A stretch of DNA of 64,000 nucleotides from Vibrio alfacsensis (GCF_003544875.1 NZ_CP032093.1:2790001-2854000); one strand, 5' to 3'. Counted from the first letter of the stretch, positions 39,991 through 50,066 are shown. The notes: a model not told the origin generated them from the letters alone. Translations and numbers: made by a program.

Positions 39991-40061
39991 CACTCCTCCT
40001 CTATATCCAACTAACCTCCACACTCAGCAGGAATGTACCCTGAAGCCAATTTGCATAAAAC

Positions 40062-40087
40062 GATAACAACTTTAACAAGTTGTTATC
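40062..40087. repeat. 11-bp perfect inverted repeat upstream of the TIGR03899 gene
   Basis: GATAACAACTT / AAGTTGTTATC with a 4-base spacer lies between the divergent small membrane ORF and the TIGR03899/DUF2806 gene (about 110 bases from its ATG). A T-rich tract follows on the plus strand, but no plus-strand gene ends nearby. An operator shared by the divergent genes or a leader attenuator are the likeliest readings. Confidence 0.5.
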
Positions 40088-40198
40088 ATTTTGTGTAGTT
40101 ATTTTTTGTGTCAAAATCTGAGCACATGCCTCTAGTCGGTTATCCCGTTAGCGTGTAAATTTAAGCAAGCACGACCTCATCTCTTGGTAGGAATATAA

Positions 40199-41104
40199 AT
40201 GGCAGAAGCGACAAAGCCCCCTGTTATCATTGAACATGAAGCGAACACTCAGAAAAAATCGCATCATGAAAAAAAGGCAAGCTATATAAAAGATAGCGCC
40301 AGTCGAGTTCAAAGTATCGCGCAGATCCATGGCCTCGATGCGCTACTGCAATCAGATCCTCCTGCCAAATCAGCATTAGAACGGGCACAACTGCGCGAAG
40401 AAAGACGCCAAGAGCAAAGACAAAAAAACTTAGAGCACATCCTCAAACTCGCACACAGTTCATGTCGTGATGAAACCGCCGGTGAACCGGATCAAGATTG
40501 GCTCTATCGCTTTTTTGACATGGCACAGGACATCCACAACAGTTCAATGCAAAAGCTCTGGGCACAAGTCATGAAGCGTGAAGTCACCAACCCGGGTTCC
40601 ACGTCCATGAAAGCACTAAAAGCCTTAAAAGACATGTCACCTAAAGAAGCTCAAACACTGCAACGCGCGGCTTCTCTCGCGTGCAGTTTTGGTGGTGATA
40701 ACAGTCGGAAATTATTGATTGGATACAAGGCACACGGCGGTATTTTTAGCTTTGGAAAGCGAGATATGACAAGCAATCTAAATATGGGTAGCTTCCAGCT
40801 TCCTTATTCTAGTTTACTGGTCTTGATTGAATTGGGGCTCCTTCATAGCACAGAGCTGGAGTCTGGGGAGATTGGAATAGAGACGCCATTAATGCTGACC
40901 TACCAAGGCAAGAATCTCTCTCTACAGGTAAACACCAAAGGCGTAAGGTTGTTGTATTATCGCTTCACCCCGACAGGAAATGAACTGTGTAAACTGCTTG
41001 GTAACAAACCTAATAGCCAATACTACGATCAAATATTAGCGCTTTTAAATCAAAAGTTTATGGTCCACAGCGAAGCCAAAACCACAGTCAATCATACCGT
41101 TTAG
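40199..41104 (+). CDS. TIGR03899 / DUF2806 family protein
   Basis: A 301-residue soluble protein of the family I know as TIGR03899 (DUF2806), found mainly in gammaproteobacteria; no function is established. There is no signal peptide or membrane span. Residues 1-40 are charged and probably disordered; a coiled-coil-like Arg/Gln/Glu segment (about 60-80, EERRQEQRQKNLEHIL) precedes the core with DQDWLYRFFDMAQDIHNSSMQKLWAQVM and LPYSSLLVLIELGLLHSTE. AGGAATATAA precedes the ATG. It stands alone between terminators, with no obvious partner gene. Confidence 0.75.
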   Translation: MAEATKPPVIIEHEANTQKKSHHEKKASYIKDSASRVQSIAQIHGLDALLQSDPPAKSALERAQLREERRQEQRQKNLEHILKLAHSSCRDETAGEPDQDWLYRFFDMAQDIHNSSMQKLWAQVMKREVTNPGSTSMKALKALKDMSPKEAQTLQRAASLACSFGGDNSRKLLIGYKAHGGIFSFGKRDMTSNLNMGSFQLPYSSLLVLIELGLLHSTELESGEIGIETPLMLTYQGKNLSLQVNTKGVRLLYYRFTPTGNELCKLLGNKPNSQYYDQILALLNQKFMVHSEAKTTVNHTV

Positions 41105-41110
41105 TACAGA

Positions 41111-41149
41111 AAAAAGAGCGTTTGGCCACCTATGATCCAAACGCTCTTT
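41111..41149 (+). terminator. Terminator after the TIGR03899 gene
   Basis: A 13-bp perfect stem (AAAGAGCGTTTGG / CCAAACGCTCTTT) with an 11-base loop, preceded by an A-tract. It could also serve the convergent cys operon. The last 26 bases are imperfectly duplicated at 41170-41198, next to the cysC stop. Confidence 0.8.
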
Positions 41150-41194
41150 AAACTGCTTATTGCCTTTTTGGTCACTCATGATCCAAATGCTTTT

Positions 41195-41812
41195 TTATCG
41201 GATCACACCACGTTGCTTAAGTTCGATTAAGCACAACGCCACCAGCTCTTCGACGTTCTTCTCGCCAGCTGGCAAATCGATTTCTGGGTTTACTGGCGCT
41301 TGATATTCAGAATCAATACCAGTGAAATTCGCAATTTCACCGGCGCGGGCTTTTTTGTACAAACCTTTAGGATCGCGCTTTTCACACACCTCTAGCGATG
41401 CATTGACATAGACTTCAATAAACTCATCTTGTGGCAGTAGATCGCGCACCAATTGACGCTCTTCACGGTGAGGAGAGATAAACGCCGACAAAACGATCAA
41501 ACCCGCATCGGCCATCAATTTAGCCAACTCGCCAATACGGCGGATGTTCTCACGGCGGTCTTGTTCAGAAAAACCTAAATCACTACACAAACCATGACGC
41601 ACGTTGTCGCCATCCAATAAATAAGTGTGATAACCCAGATCGGCCAAGCGGTTTTCTAATGCCCCTGCCACTGTAGATTTACCCGCACCAGATAACCCAG
41701 TAAACCACAACACGGCTGGCTTTTGTTGCTTAAGCCCAGCACGAAACTGTTTGTCCACCGAGTGCTGATGCCATACGATGTTTTCATCTTTTACCGGTGT
41801 TTCGGCAGTCAT
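41195..41812 (-). CDS. cysC: Adenylylsulfate kinase CysC
   Basis: Phosphorylates APS to PAPS, the second activation step of sulfate. The 205-residue protein shows the P-loop GLSGAGKST (39-47), the phosphoserine-region motif [20 protein letters not shown] and [14 protein letters not shown], all conserved APS-kinase elements. It is the last gene of cysD-cysN-permease-cysC, 25 bases after the permease gene. Confidence 0.97.
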   Translation of the reverse strand: MTAETPVKDENIVWHQHSVDKQFRAGLKQQKPAVLWFTGLSGAGKSTVAGALENRLADLGYHTYLLDGDNVRHGLCSDLGFSEQDRRENIRRIGELAKLMADAGLIVLSAFISPHREERQLVRDLLPQDEFIEVYVNASLEVCEKRDPKGLYKKARAGEIANFTGIDSEYQAPVNPEIDLPAGEKNVEELVALCLIELKQRGVIR

Positions 41813-41836
41813 AACGTATCCTTGTAAATTAACCTA

Positions 41837-43561
41837 TTAAAACGGAAAGAAGACCGGGATCAGTGTCAACACTAATACTGAATAGACGATAGAGATAGGG
41901 ACTCCTATTCGTACATAGTCGGTCAGTTTGTAGTTTCCAACACTGTATACCAGCAAGTTAGTCTGATAACCGTAAGGAGAAATAAAGCTCGCACTCGCCC
42001 CAAACAGTACAGCCATAATAAAAGGCATTGGGTCAACACCGTAGCCCACCGCCATGCTATAGCCAATTGGAAAAGCGAGAGCGGCGGCGGCATTATTGGT
42101 CACCAATTCCGTGAGCACCAACGTCATAATGTAAGTCGCAATCAGTGCACCAAAGACCCCCCAGCCGTTAAAAGCCTCAATAAACATATCACCCATTTTT
42201 AACGATAGCCCAGAAGAAAGCATCAACTGTGCAATAGACAGCGCAGAGCCAACAATCACCACAATATCAATAGGAAAACGCCGACGAAGTTCTGAGATCT
42301 GTACAATACCAAATGCCAACAAAGCGATGATGTACGCGAGTAACCCTTTAATAAGGGGAAAGATATCCAATAATGCACAACCAATCACAGACGCAAAGCC
42401 AACCAAAACCAGTGCTGATTTATTGGCATCTAAACGAGCACTTGAGTCCAAGTCATGAACCACGACAAACTCTTTCCGATGCATTCGCCTTTCCGCTTCG
42501 AACCGCTTTCCTGGAACGAGAATCAGCGTATCTCCCGCCGCTAAAGTGATGTTTCCAAGCCCTCCCTCCAAGCGTTCATGCCCACGACGAATAGCAACAA
42601 CAACGGCATCAAATCGATCTCGAAATCGACTTTCTTTCAGCGTTCGATGACAAAAGCTCGCAGAAGAGCTGACGACGACCTCAAGGAAGTTTTGCCCATT
42701 GAGATGCTGATGACCAAATAAGGTCAGGCCGGAGATCTCTTGCAATGTCGCCACACTTTCTACATCCCCACAGAAGAGCAAACGATCTTTCGCTTTCAAT
42801 ATAAAATCGGGGCCGACCGATGGTTCGGTTACGCCATCTCGAATCACTTCCGCTAAGAATAACTTGCGCAGCGCACGGAGGTTATTCTCACTCACCGTAC
42901 GTCCAACTAACGGTGATCCCGGCTCTACCCTCGCTTCTAAGAAGTATGGCAGCTCTTCTTGACTCTGGTCATCATAGTTTGGCAGCAAGTAACTCAACGG
43001 CACTAAAATCAGTATGCCCCCTACCAATACAGCAAGTCCGATCATGGTAGGTGTAAAAAAAGTCAGACTTGGCAAGCCTGCATCTTCAACAAAGCTATTA
43101 ATGATTAAGTTCGTCGATGTGCCTATCAGAGTCAAAGTGCCACCAAAAATCGCGGCATAAGAAAGCGGGATCAATAGCTTAGAGGGTGCGTGCTGCTGAT
43201 TACGTTTAATTGCCCCAATCAAAGACACGACAACCGCAGTATTATTCGTAAATGAAGACAGCAGCGCGGTAGAAAAGCCCAACTTAGCAATAACACTGCC
43301 AAGATTCCCCTCTGAAATACTGCGACTTACCCAACTGATCAATAATGTTTTTTCTAGTGCGCTGGACGCTAAGATGAGTAAGACCAAGGTCAATAGAGAG
43401 GCGTTAGTAAAATTTGTTGCGATCGTATTGAGCTCAATTAATCCCGCCATAAACGCGATAAACGCAGCCCCTGCAAACACATAACTGGGCTTGAGCTTAG
43501 TAACAAGCAAACAAGTAATAATGCCAAGCAAAATCGCTAATACAAATCCTTGTTCCCACAT
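41837..43561 (-). CDS. SLC13-type anion permease with two RCK_C domains, probable sulfate uptake
   Basis: A 574-residue membrane protein of the SLC13/DASS (CitT/ArsB-like) superfamily: about six N-terminal spans with the helical-hairpin motif SSFTNNTAVVVSLIGA, two soluble TrkA-C (RCK_C) domains in the middle (about 205-290 and 295-375, e.g. GSPLVGRTVSENNLRALRK in part), then further spans with TNNAAAALAFPIGYSMAVG. The two Asn-rich SNT-like motifs are the substrate/Na+ sites of this superfamily. Its place between cysN and cysC indicates sulfate as substrate. It probably takes the place of CysZ or of the ABC sulfate importer in this operon. Confidence 0.88.
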   Translation of the reverse strand: MWEQGFVLAILLGIITCLLVTKLKPSYVFAGAAFIAFMAGLIELNTIATNFTNASLLTLVLLILASSALEKTLLISWVSRSISEGNLGSVIAKLGFSTALLSSFTNNTAVVVSLIGAIKRNQQHAPSKLLIPLSYAAIFGGTLTLIGTSTNLIINSFVEDAGLPSLTFFTPTMIGLAVLVGGILILVPLSYLLPNYDDQSQEELPYFLEARVEPGSPLVGRTVSENNLRALRKLFLAEVIRDGVTEPSVGPDFILKAKDRLLFCGDVESVATLQEISGLTLFGHQHLNGQNFLEVVVSSSASFCHRTLKESRFRDRFDAVVVAIRRGHERLEGGLGNITLAAGDTLILVPGKRFEAERRMHRKEFVVVHDLDSSARLDANKSALVLVGFASVIGCALLDIFPLIKGLLAYIIALLAFGIVQISELRRRFPIDIVVIVGSALSIAQLMLSSGLSLKMGDMFIEAFNGWGVFGALIATYIMTLVLTELVTNNAAAALAFPIGYSMAVGYGVDPMPFIMAVLFGASASFISPYGYQTNLLVYSVGNYKLTDYVRIGVPISIVYSVLVLTLIPVFFPF

Positions 43562-43636
43562 AGCCTATCCTTAGCAATCAAATCCAATCGTATTGGTGAA
43601 AAGCCTACTTGTGTAAAGAAACCTATGAGTGAGAAT

Positions 43637-43684
43637 GAACACCAGAATACTTGGTATCTTGGGCTTCCTAAGTATTCTGGGTTC
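43637..43684 (-). other. Stem-loop between cysN and the permease gene
   Basis: An 11-bp perfect stem (CCAGAATACTT / AAGTATTCTGG) extends with GAAC / GTTC around a one-base bulge; the loop has 17 bases. It has no T-run and lies within the 171-bp gap of an otherwise compact operon, so a processing or mRNA-stability role is more likely than termination. Confidence 0.5.
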
Positions 43685-43732
43685 AGAAACTATCCCATAG
43701 CCATTCACAATTAGTGAGGCGTTATCTCATGC

Positions 43733-45163
43733 TTATTTCTTCAATAATTGGTTAAGATCTTTTGCTTCCCAATGAGGAAAATGCTTACGTACAAGGGCAT
43801 TAAGTTCTAATTCGAAAGCAGAAACATCTGTAAGACCACGCTCAACAGCGGCCAAACTTTCTTTCACCATGCCCGCACCAACGGTAACGTTAGTTAGACG
43901 ATCAATGATGATAAAACCACCGGTATCCGCACACGCTTGATAGTTATCTAACGCAACAGACTCAGTTAATGACCACTCGCACAAACCTATCCCATTTAGA
44001 GGCAGTTCAGCGGCACCGTGAGTAGAAAGGTTGTTAATGTCGTATTGGTGGCGAATCGCTTCTACGTGACCAACCGTCTTCTTACCTGCAATCTTGATGT
44101 CATAATCACGACCCGGTTGCAAAGGTTGCTCTGTCATCCAAACAACATCAGCTAATAAGTGGTTAGTGGATTCCACTTGCGCATTTTCCAATACAAGTAA
44201 ATCACCACGGCTGATGTCAATCTCATCATTCAAAGTTAGCGTCACCGCTAAACCTGCTTGCGCTTCCTGCACATCACCATCAAATGTCACGATACGTGCG
44301 ACGGTTGATGTTTTTCCGGATGGCAATGCTTTGATCGCATCACCGACTTTCACTGAGCCTGATGAAACCGTCCCAGAGAAACCACGGAAATCGAGATTAG
44401 GACGATTCACGTACTGAACTGGGAAGCGGAAATCGCCTTGACCTTTCTCTTGGTCCACGTCAACCGTCTCAAGTAAATCAAGCAACGATGGACCTTCAAA
44501 CCAACTTAGGTTTTGGCCTTTCTCCACCACGTTATCGCCCTCTAATGCGGACAATGGAATGATTTGAATATCTGTCTCGCCCGCTAGATTTTCTGAAAAC
44601 TGTAAGTACTCATCACGAATTTCCTCAAAACGTTGTTGTGAGTAATCCACTAAATCCATTTTGTTGATCGCAACAATAAAGTGCTTTAAGCCCAGCAAAT
44701 TAGAAATAAATGAATGACGACGAGTCTGATCCAATACCCCTTTACGCGCATCAACAAGAATCACGGCCAAATCACACGTCGACGCACCTGTCGCCATATT
44801 ACGAGTGTACTGCTCATGCCCAGGCGTATCGGCAATAATGAACTTACGTTTCTGCGTCGAGAAGTAACGATAAGCCACATCAATGGTGATTCCTTGCTCG
44901 CGTTCAGCTTGCAAACCATCAACGAGCAAAGCTAAATCTGGTTTTTCTCCCGTGGTGCCTACCCGTTGGCTGTCCGAATGCACGGCCGCTAACTGATCTT
45001 CATAAATTTGTTTGGAGTCATGGAGTAAACGTCCAATCAGCGTACTTTTGCCGTCATCAACCGAGCCACAAGTCAAAAATCGAAGCAAAGACTTGTACTG
45101 GTGTTGTGTTAAATAGCCTTCAATACCAAGCTCGGCTAATTGAGCTTCAACTGCACTGTTCAT
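43733..45163 (-). CDS. cysN: Sulfate adenylyltransferase subunit 1 (GTPase) CysN
   Basis: GTPase subunit of ATP sulfurylase; GTP hydrolysis drives APS formation by CysD. The 476-residue protein shows an EF-Tu-like G domain with G1 [14 protein letters not shown] (32-45), G3 [17 protein letters not shown] and G4 NKMDLVDY, followed by two beta-barrel domains. It has no fused APS kinase domain, in agreement with the separate cysC. It lies 18 bases downstream of cysD. Confidence 0.97.
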   Translation of the reverse strand: MNSAVEAQLAELGIEGYLTQHQYKSLLRFLTCGSVDDGKSTLIGRLLHDSKQIYEDQLAAVHSDSQRVGTTGEKPDLALLVDGLQAEREQGITIDVAYRYFSTQKRKFIIADTPGHEQYTRNMATGASTCDLAVILVDARKGVLDQTRRHSFISNLLGLKHFIVAINKMDLVDYSQQRFEEIRDEYLQFSENLAGETDIQIIPLSALEGDNVVEKGQNLSWFEGPSLLDLLETVDVDQEKGQGDFRFPVQYVNRPNLDFRGFSGTVSSGSVKVGDAIKALPSGKTSTVARIVTFDGDVQEAQAGLAVTLTLNDEIDISRGDLLVLENAQVESTNHLLADVVWMTEQPLQPGRDYDIKIAGKKTVGHVEAIRHQYDINNLSTHGAAELPLNGIGLCEWSLTESVALDNYQACADTGGFIIIDRLTNVTVGAGMVKESLAAVERGLTDVSAFELELNALVRKHFPHWEAKDLNQLLKK

Positions 45164-45181
45164 TCTCTTTCCTTAGATCCT

Positions 45182-46090
45182 TTAGAAATAGCCTTGACGT
45201 TTTTTCAACTCCATCGATCCTGACTGATCGTGGTCGATCGCACGACCTTGCCGCTCACTAGACGTCGCTACCAGCATTTCTTCAATGATGCCCGTTAATG
45301 TATTCGCTTCCGATTCAATCGCACCCGTTAATGGATAACAGCCAAGCGTTCTAAAGCGCACGCTTTTTTGTTCAATCACTTCGCCAGGCTCCAACTTCAT
45401 GCGGTCATCATCGACCATAATCAGCATGCCATCGCGCTCAACGACCGGACGCTTATCCGCCAGGTAAAGCGGGACAATTTCGATATTCTCTAAGTAGATG
45501 TACTGCCAGATATCCAGCTCCGTCCAATTTGAAAGTGGGAAGACTCGTATGCTTTCTCCTTTGTTCACCTGACCGTTGTAGGTTTTCCAAAGTTCTGGAC
45601 GTTGATTTTTAGGATCCCATGTATGATTTTTATCGCGGAATGAATACACGCGTTCTTTTGCGCGAGATTTTTCTTCATCTCGACGAGCACCACCAAATGC
45701 CGCATCAAAACCATACTTATTTAATGCTTGCTTCAACCCTTGGGTTTTCATGATATCCGTATGCTTGGAAGACCCATGAACGAAAGGGCTACAACCCATT
45801 GCTAGACCTTCTGGGTTCTTATGAACCAAAAGCTCAAAACCGTATTTTTCTGCGGTACGATCCCGAAACTCGATCATCTCGCGAAACTTCCAATCCGTAT
45901 CAACATGCAACAGAGGGAATGGAATTTTGCCCGGATAAAACGCTTTACGAGCAAGATGCAACATGACGGAGGAGTCTTTACCGATTGAATACATCATAAC
46001 TGGGTTATCAAACTCAGCTGCCACTTCGCGAATAATATGGATACTTTCCGCCTCGAGCTGCTGAAGATGAGTTAAACGTTGTTGGTCCAT
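45182..46090 (-). CDS. cysD: Sulfate adenylyltransferase subunit 2 CysD
   Basis: Catalytic subunit that adenylates sulfate to APS. The 302-residue protein shows the PP-loop [18 protein letters not shown] (35-52), [16 protein letters not shown] and the characteristic [19 protein letters not shown] segment. It is the first gene of the operon. A 7-bp tandem repeat stands about 70 bases upstream of its start, between it and the methyltransferase gene. Confidence 0.97.
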   Translation of the reverse strand: MDQQRLTHLQQLEAESIHIIREVAAEFDNPVMMYSIGKDSSVMLHLARKAFYPGKIPFPLLHVDTDWKFREMIEFRDRTAEKYGFELLVHKNPEGLAMGCSPFVHGSSKHTDIMKTQGLKQALNKYGFDAAFGGARRDEEKSRAKERVYSFRDKNHTWDPKNQRPELWKTYNGQVNKGESIRVFPLSNWTELDIWQYIYLENIEIVPLYLADKRPVVERDGMLIMVDDDRMKLEPGEVIEQKSVRFRTLGCYPLTGAIESEANTLTGIIEEMLVATSSERQGRAIDHDQSGSMELKKRQGYF

Positions 46091-46157
46091 GTCTTTCTTT
46101 CCTTGTGGGCTTACCTGCCCATGAAGTTATGAATGTTGTGGCTATTTGGTCATTGGC

Positions 46158-46197
46158 GACTAGCTCTTAGCTCTTAGCTCTTAGTTCTTAGCTAGTC
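46158..46197. repeat. 7-bp tandem repeat flanked by an inverted repeat, upstream of cysD
   Basis: Four and a half tandem copies of TAGCTCT (46161-46195, the fourth copy TAGTTCT and the last TAGCTAG). The array is bounded by GACTAGCT on the left and AGCTAGTC on the right, so the ends can pair. A further degenerate copy, GTTAGCTATTAACTAG, follows at 46215. It lies in the spacer between the methyltransferase gene and cysD, where the operon promoter should be. Confidence 0.85.
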
Positions 46198-46215
46198 ACG
46201 ATGAACGATTAACTG

Positions 46216-47088
46216 TTAGCTATTAACTAGGGCACTTTGCTTACTTTCAGTATCAGGCAAAAACCAGTCTAGTTTTTGAGATAGACGCACCACCTCTCCG
46301 ACCACAATTAAAGAGGGCGCTTGAGCTTGTTTTGACAGTTCAGACAATTGAGACAAGGTTCCACTAAACACTTTTTGCTGAATTTGCGTGCCACGTTCGA
46401 TGATCGCAATTGGCGTAGTAGATGCGCGTCCATATTGGATAAGCTGCTGCTGAATGTATTGGGATTTCATCAGTCCCATATAAATCACCAGAGTTTGGTT
46501 GCCTCGAGCCAGCGTAGACCAATCCATGTCATCACAATCTTCTTTCAAGTGACCGGTAACAAATAGTGCCGATTGCGCGTAGTCACGATGAGTAAGGGGA
46601 ATCCCTGCGTAAGCCGTCGCACCGGCTGCAGCGGTGATGCCTGGCACCACTTGAAAACGAATGCCAGAATCCGCTAAGACTTCGAGTTCTTCTCCTCCTC
46701 GCCCAAACACAAATGGGTCTCCACCTTTAATGCGAACAACCCGATGTCCTTGCTTTGCAAAGTCGACCAATAACTGATTGGTTTTTTCTTGCGGCACGCT
46801 GTGATGACCCGCTCGCTTTCCTACACACACCAAAATGGTATCGCTTGGGATCAAGGCCATGATCTCGTCTGAAACAAGGTAGTCATAAAGCACAACGTCT
46901 GCCTGTTGTAGACAATTTAGCGCTTTAATCGTAAGCAACTCTGGATCGCCAGGACCTGCTCCAACAAGGGCAACCTCTCCAGGCTTAAGTGATTGACGAC
47001 GAAAACGGGGAGCATCACTTGCTTGATTACTCGCAACAAGCCGAGGCTTTTGACGAGGTAAAGTTGTCACTGAATTATCTACTGCCAT
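46216..47088 (-). CDS. cobA: Uroporphyrinogen-III C-methyltransferase CobA/SumT
   Basis: Makes precorrin-2 from uroporphyrinogen III with two S-adenosylmethionine, the first step to sirohaem, the cofactor of sulfite reductase. The signature [19 protein letters not shown] and the [13 protein letters not shown] motif are both present, as is [19 protein letters not shown]. The start I chose, 47088 (about 290 residues), has GGACGCGAAC at usual spacing. ATG codons at 47106 and 47127 would extend it by 6 or 13 residues. There is no CysG-type dehydrogenase/ferrochelatase domain. It links haem-branch chemistry to the cys genes downstream. Confidence 0.92.
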   Translation of the reverse strand: MAVDNSVTTLPRQKPRLVASNQASDAPRFRRQSLKPGEVALVGAGPGDPELLTIKALNCLQQADVVLYDYLVSDEIMALIPSDTILVCVGKRAGHHSVPQEKTNQLLVDFAKQGHRVVRIKGGDPFVFGRGGEELEVLADSGIRFQVVPGITAAAGATAYAGIPLTHRDYAQSALFVTGHLKEDCDDMDWSTLARGNQTLVIYMGLMKSQYIQQQLIQYGRASTTPIAIIERGTQIQQKVFSGTLSQLSELSKQAQAPSLIVVGEVVRLSQKLDWFLPDTESKQSALVNS

Positions 47089-47381
47089 GTTCGCGTCCAT
47101 CATCCATTGATATCGTTTAGCTAGCATTATGGCGGCGCGCTTATATTACCGGAAATTCTAAAATTTCATTTTTTATTCAAAAAACTGCTAAGGAAGCGGT
47201 ATTCGCCCTCTTTTCCTCTACTCATACGCCTGTGTTTAGAGGTTCAAGCAGCATAAACCTTTTTAAATCCTGCACTAATTGGATGGTTATCACAGATTAA
47301 TGAATGGTAAGAATAGAGTTACAGCAACATTTGCTAAATTAATCTATGCAAATTCCTTTCTTAGCAAACTTGGAGCATCTA

Positions 47382-49343
47382 ATGAAAATAGCAGTTAATC
47401 CCGTATCCGTTGCAGTTTTGACTGGTATGTTGACTCTGGCTGGTCCTGCCATGGCAGACACCATCAAGCTTCGCATTATCGAAACGACTGATATTCACAC
47501 CAATGTGATGGACTACGACTACTACAAAGATCAACCATCAAAGCAAATTGGCTTAAGCCGTGCTGCAACCTTAGTTAAGCAAGCGCGAGAAGAAGTAGAA
47601 AACAGCGTACTTGTCGATAATGGTGACTTGATCCAAGGTAGCCCTATGGGTGATTACATGGCTGCGAAAGGAATTAAAGCCGGTGAAACCCACCCAGTTT
47701 ATAAAGCCATGAATCAACTTGGTTATGATGTCGGTAACATTGGTAACCACGAATTTAACTACGGGCTAGATTTCTTGAAAAAAAGCATTGATGGTGCCAA
47801 TTTCCCTTACATCAGTGCGAACGTATTCGACAGAAAAACAGGCGAACACTATTTCAAACCTTACCTCATCAAAACACATACATTTAAAAACACCGATGGC
47901 CAAGACCACGAAATCAACGTCGGTTACATTGGTTTTGTTCCACCACAAATCATGGTGTGGGATAAGAACAACCTAGAGGGTAAAGTCTTTGCCAAAGACA
48001 TTACGGAAACGGCAAAAGCGCTGATCCCTCAAATGAAAAAAGAAGGCGCTGACGTTATCGTTGCTATCCCTCACTCTGGCGTATCGACTGACCCATACAA
48101 ACTGGGGGCAGAGAATTCGGTTTACTACCTCACAAAAGTCGAGGGGATTGATGCGATTGCATTTGGTCACTCACATGCTGTGTTCCCAGGAAAAGGCTTT
48201 GACAACCTGCAAGGCGTTGACAATAAGAAAGGGACCATCAATGGCGTGACGGCCGTGATGCCAGGTCGTTGGGGCAGTCATGTCGGTGTGATGGATTTAT
48301 TACTTGAAGAGAAAGACGGCAAGTGGCAAGTGACCGATGGCCAAGCCGACGCTCGCCCTATTTTTGATAATGTAAACAAGAAGTCACTTGCAGAAGCGGA
48401 CAAAGACATTGTAAAAGCGTTAGAAGATGACCATAAAGGCACACGTGAATTCGTGAACCAACCTATTGGTCAAGCGAATGACGTGATGTACAGCTTCCTC
48501 GCGCTAGTACAAGATGATCCAACCATTCAAATCGTTAACCTAGCTCAGAAAGATTATGTGGAACGCTTTATTCAAGGCGACCCAGATCTAGCCGATATTC
48601 CGGTATTAAGTGCAGCAGCCCCATTTAAAGTCGGCGGTCGTAAAGATGATCCATCGGGCTTCACTGAAGTCGAGTCTGGTCAACTTACTTTCCGTAATGC
48701 CGCGGATCTTTACCTCTACCCAAATACATTAGTTGCGATGAAAGTAAAAGGTAAAGAAGTACACGAATGGCTAGAATGCAGTGCCGGTCAATTCAACCAT
48801 ATCGACGTCAATAGTACGAAAACTCAATCTTTGATTAATTGGGACAGTTTCCGTACTTACAACTTTGATGTGATTGATGGTGTTCACTACCAAATCGACG
48901 TCACTCAGCCACCAAAATACGATGCAGACTGTAAAGTAATCAACCCTGAATCACAGCGTATTGTGAATTTAACATTCAATGGTAAGCCAATCGATCCAAA
49001 GCAAGATTTCATTATTGCGACCAACAACTATCGCGCATACAGCAACACGTTCCCAGGCACTGGCCCAGACTTCATCGCATTTGATTCTCCAGATGAAAAC
49101 CGCTCTGTCGTGGCCGCTTACATTTCTCGTATTAGCGAAGAGAAAGGGGAAGTGACACCAAGCGCCGATAACAACTGGTCATTTGCTCCAATCAAGTCAG
49201 ACAACAAGCTAGATGTTCGTTTTGAGACATCACCAAGTGACAAAGCCGCGCAGTTCATCAAAGAAAAAGGTCAATACCCGATGAAACGCGTCGCTACCGA
49301 TGATATCGGTTTTGCGATTTACCAAATCGAACTGAACAAGTAA
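47382..49343 (+). CDS. cpdB: 2',3'-cyclic-nucleotide 2'-phosphodiesterase / 3'-nucleotidase CpdB
   Basis: Periplasmic enzyme that degrades 2',3'-cyclic nucleotides and 3'-nucleotides to nucleosides for uptake. From the ATG at 47382 (GGAGCATCTA before it) it has 653 residues: a signal peptide ending GPAMA, a metallophosphoesterase domain (about 25-340) with [21 protein letters not shown] and [11 protein letters not shown], and a C-terminal 5'-nucleotidase domain (about 360-560) with the [19 protein letters not shown] stacking loop. An in-frame ATG at 47346 would push the signal peptide inside. Confidence 0.95.
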   Translation: MKIAVNPVSVAVLTGMLTLAGPAMADTIKLRIIETTDIHTNVMDYDYYKDQPSKQIGLSRAATLVKQAREEVENSVLVDNGDLIQGSPMGDYMAAKGIKAGETHPVYKAMNQLGYDVGNIGNHEFNYGLDFLKKSIDGANFPYISANVFDRKTGEHYFKPYLIKTHTFKNTDGQDHEINVGYIGFVPPQIMVWDKNNLEGKVFAKDITETAKALIPQMKKEGADVIVAIPHSGVSTDPYKLGAENSVYYLTKVEGIDAIAFGHSHAVFPGKGFDNLQGVDNKKGTINGVTAVMPGRWGSHVGVMDLLLEEKDGKWQVTDGQADARPIFDNVNKKSLAEADKDIVKALEDDHKGTREFVNQPIGQANDVMYSFLALVQDDPTIQIVNLAQKDYVERFIQGDPDLADIPVLSAAAPFKVGGRKDDPSGFTEVESGQLTFRNAADLYLYPNTLVAMKVKGKEVHEWLECSAGQFNHIDVNSTKTQSLINWDSFRTYNFDVIDGVHYQIDVTQPPKYDADCKVINPESQRIVNLTFNGKPIDPKQDFIIATNNYRAYSNTFPGTGPDFIAFDSPDENRSVVAAYISRISEEKGEVTPSADNNWSFAPIKSDNKLDVRFETSPSDKAAQFIKEKGQYPMKRVATDDIGFAIYQIELNK

Positions 49344-49366
49344 TGTTCATTTAGCAACGGTACTAA

Positions 49367-49391
49367 GCGGCTCTGATGAGCCGTTTTTTTG
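49367..49391 (+). terminator. Terminator after cpdB
   Basis: The GC-rich stem CGGCTC / GAGCCG with a TGAT loop is followed by T7, 24 bases after the cpdB stop. Confidence 0.88.
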
Positions 49392-49439
49392 TTGCCGATA
49401 CACGTTACAATAGCGAAAACCGTTACCTGAGTTGACCAC

Positions 49440-50021
49440 ATGCACGCCGATCTTTATTCCGATTTAATCAATCACGGCTTCCTTGAAAGCGAAGCGAACC
49501 AACTTATTGAACATGGACAACAACTCGAGTTGCCAACGCGCCATATTCTCAACCATCAAGGTGAGTTCAGTTCACACATTTACTTTGTATTAGAGGGCTT
49601 GTGCCATGCCAGTTATCTGACAGACAAAGGCAAAGAGTTCAGTAAAGAGTTCTACTGGGAAAAAGACTGGGTAATAGGTTTTGAAAGTCTCATCAAAAAT
49701 GGGCCAGCTCCGTATTTATTGGAGACCCTAACGCCTTGTAATCTTTACTGCTTACCGATTCATGTACTGCATCGATGGCGTCAAGAAAAACACCCAATTT
49801 ACATCAAGCTACTGGAAGCGCAGTTGATGCATAAGGAAAACAAAGAACGCTTTATGCTGCTCTACCCACCAGAAGAACGCTACCAATTATTTTGCCAACA
49901 CTATCCAGATTTAGAGCAACGTATTACAGATAATCAAATTGCCGCTTACTTGGGTATTACTCCCATCAGCTTATGCCGCATTAAATCGCGCTTAAAAAAT
50001 GGATTGAATAGCGTTAGTTGA
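49440..50021 (+). CDS. Crp/Fnr family transcriptional regulator
   Basis: A 193-residue protein with an N-terminal cyclic-nucleotide-binding-type beta roll (about 20-110, including GEFSSHIYFVLEGLCHASYL) and a short C-terminal helix-turn-helix (ITDNQIAAYLGITPISLCRI, about 160-180). It lacks the cysteine cluster of FNR. The HTH resembles that of small Crp-like regulators such as those found beside transporters. The 5' region has no clear ribosome binding site; the terminator of cpdB lies about 50 bases upstream. Its ligand and targets are unknown. Confidence 0.88.
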   Translation: MHADLYSDLINHGFLESEANQLIEHGQQLELPTRHILNHQGEFSSHIYFVLEGLCHASYLTDKGKEFSKEFYWEKDWVIGFESLIKNGPAPYLLETLTPCNLYCLPIHVLHRWRQEKHPIYIKLLEAQLMHKENKERFMLLYPPEERYQLFCQHYPDLEQRITDNQIAAYLGITPISLCRIKSRLKNGLNSVS

Positions 50022-50035
50022 GTTCAATAAGCAGT

Positions 50036-50066
50036 GTTAGATGAAATAAACGTTAGATGAAATAAA
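50036..50066 (+). repeat. 15-bp direct repeat before the dbpA terminator
   Basis: GTTAGATGAAATAAA occurs at 50036-50050 and again at 50052-50066, one base apart, between the Crp-like gene and the terminator. It looks like a recent 16-bp duplication in non-coding sequence. Confidence 0.8.

Noticed and set aside
46158..46197. Repeat array as a mini CRISPR or attachment site
   Set aside because: The unit is only 7 bp with no spacers, no integrase is nearby and the flanking genes are the normal neighbours.
47300..47398. Short ORF overlapping the start of cpdB
   Set aside because: No ribosome binding site at proper distance, and it overlaps the cpdB start in another frame.
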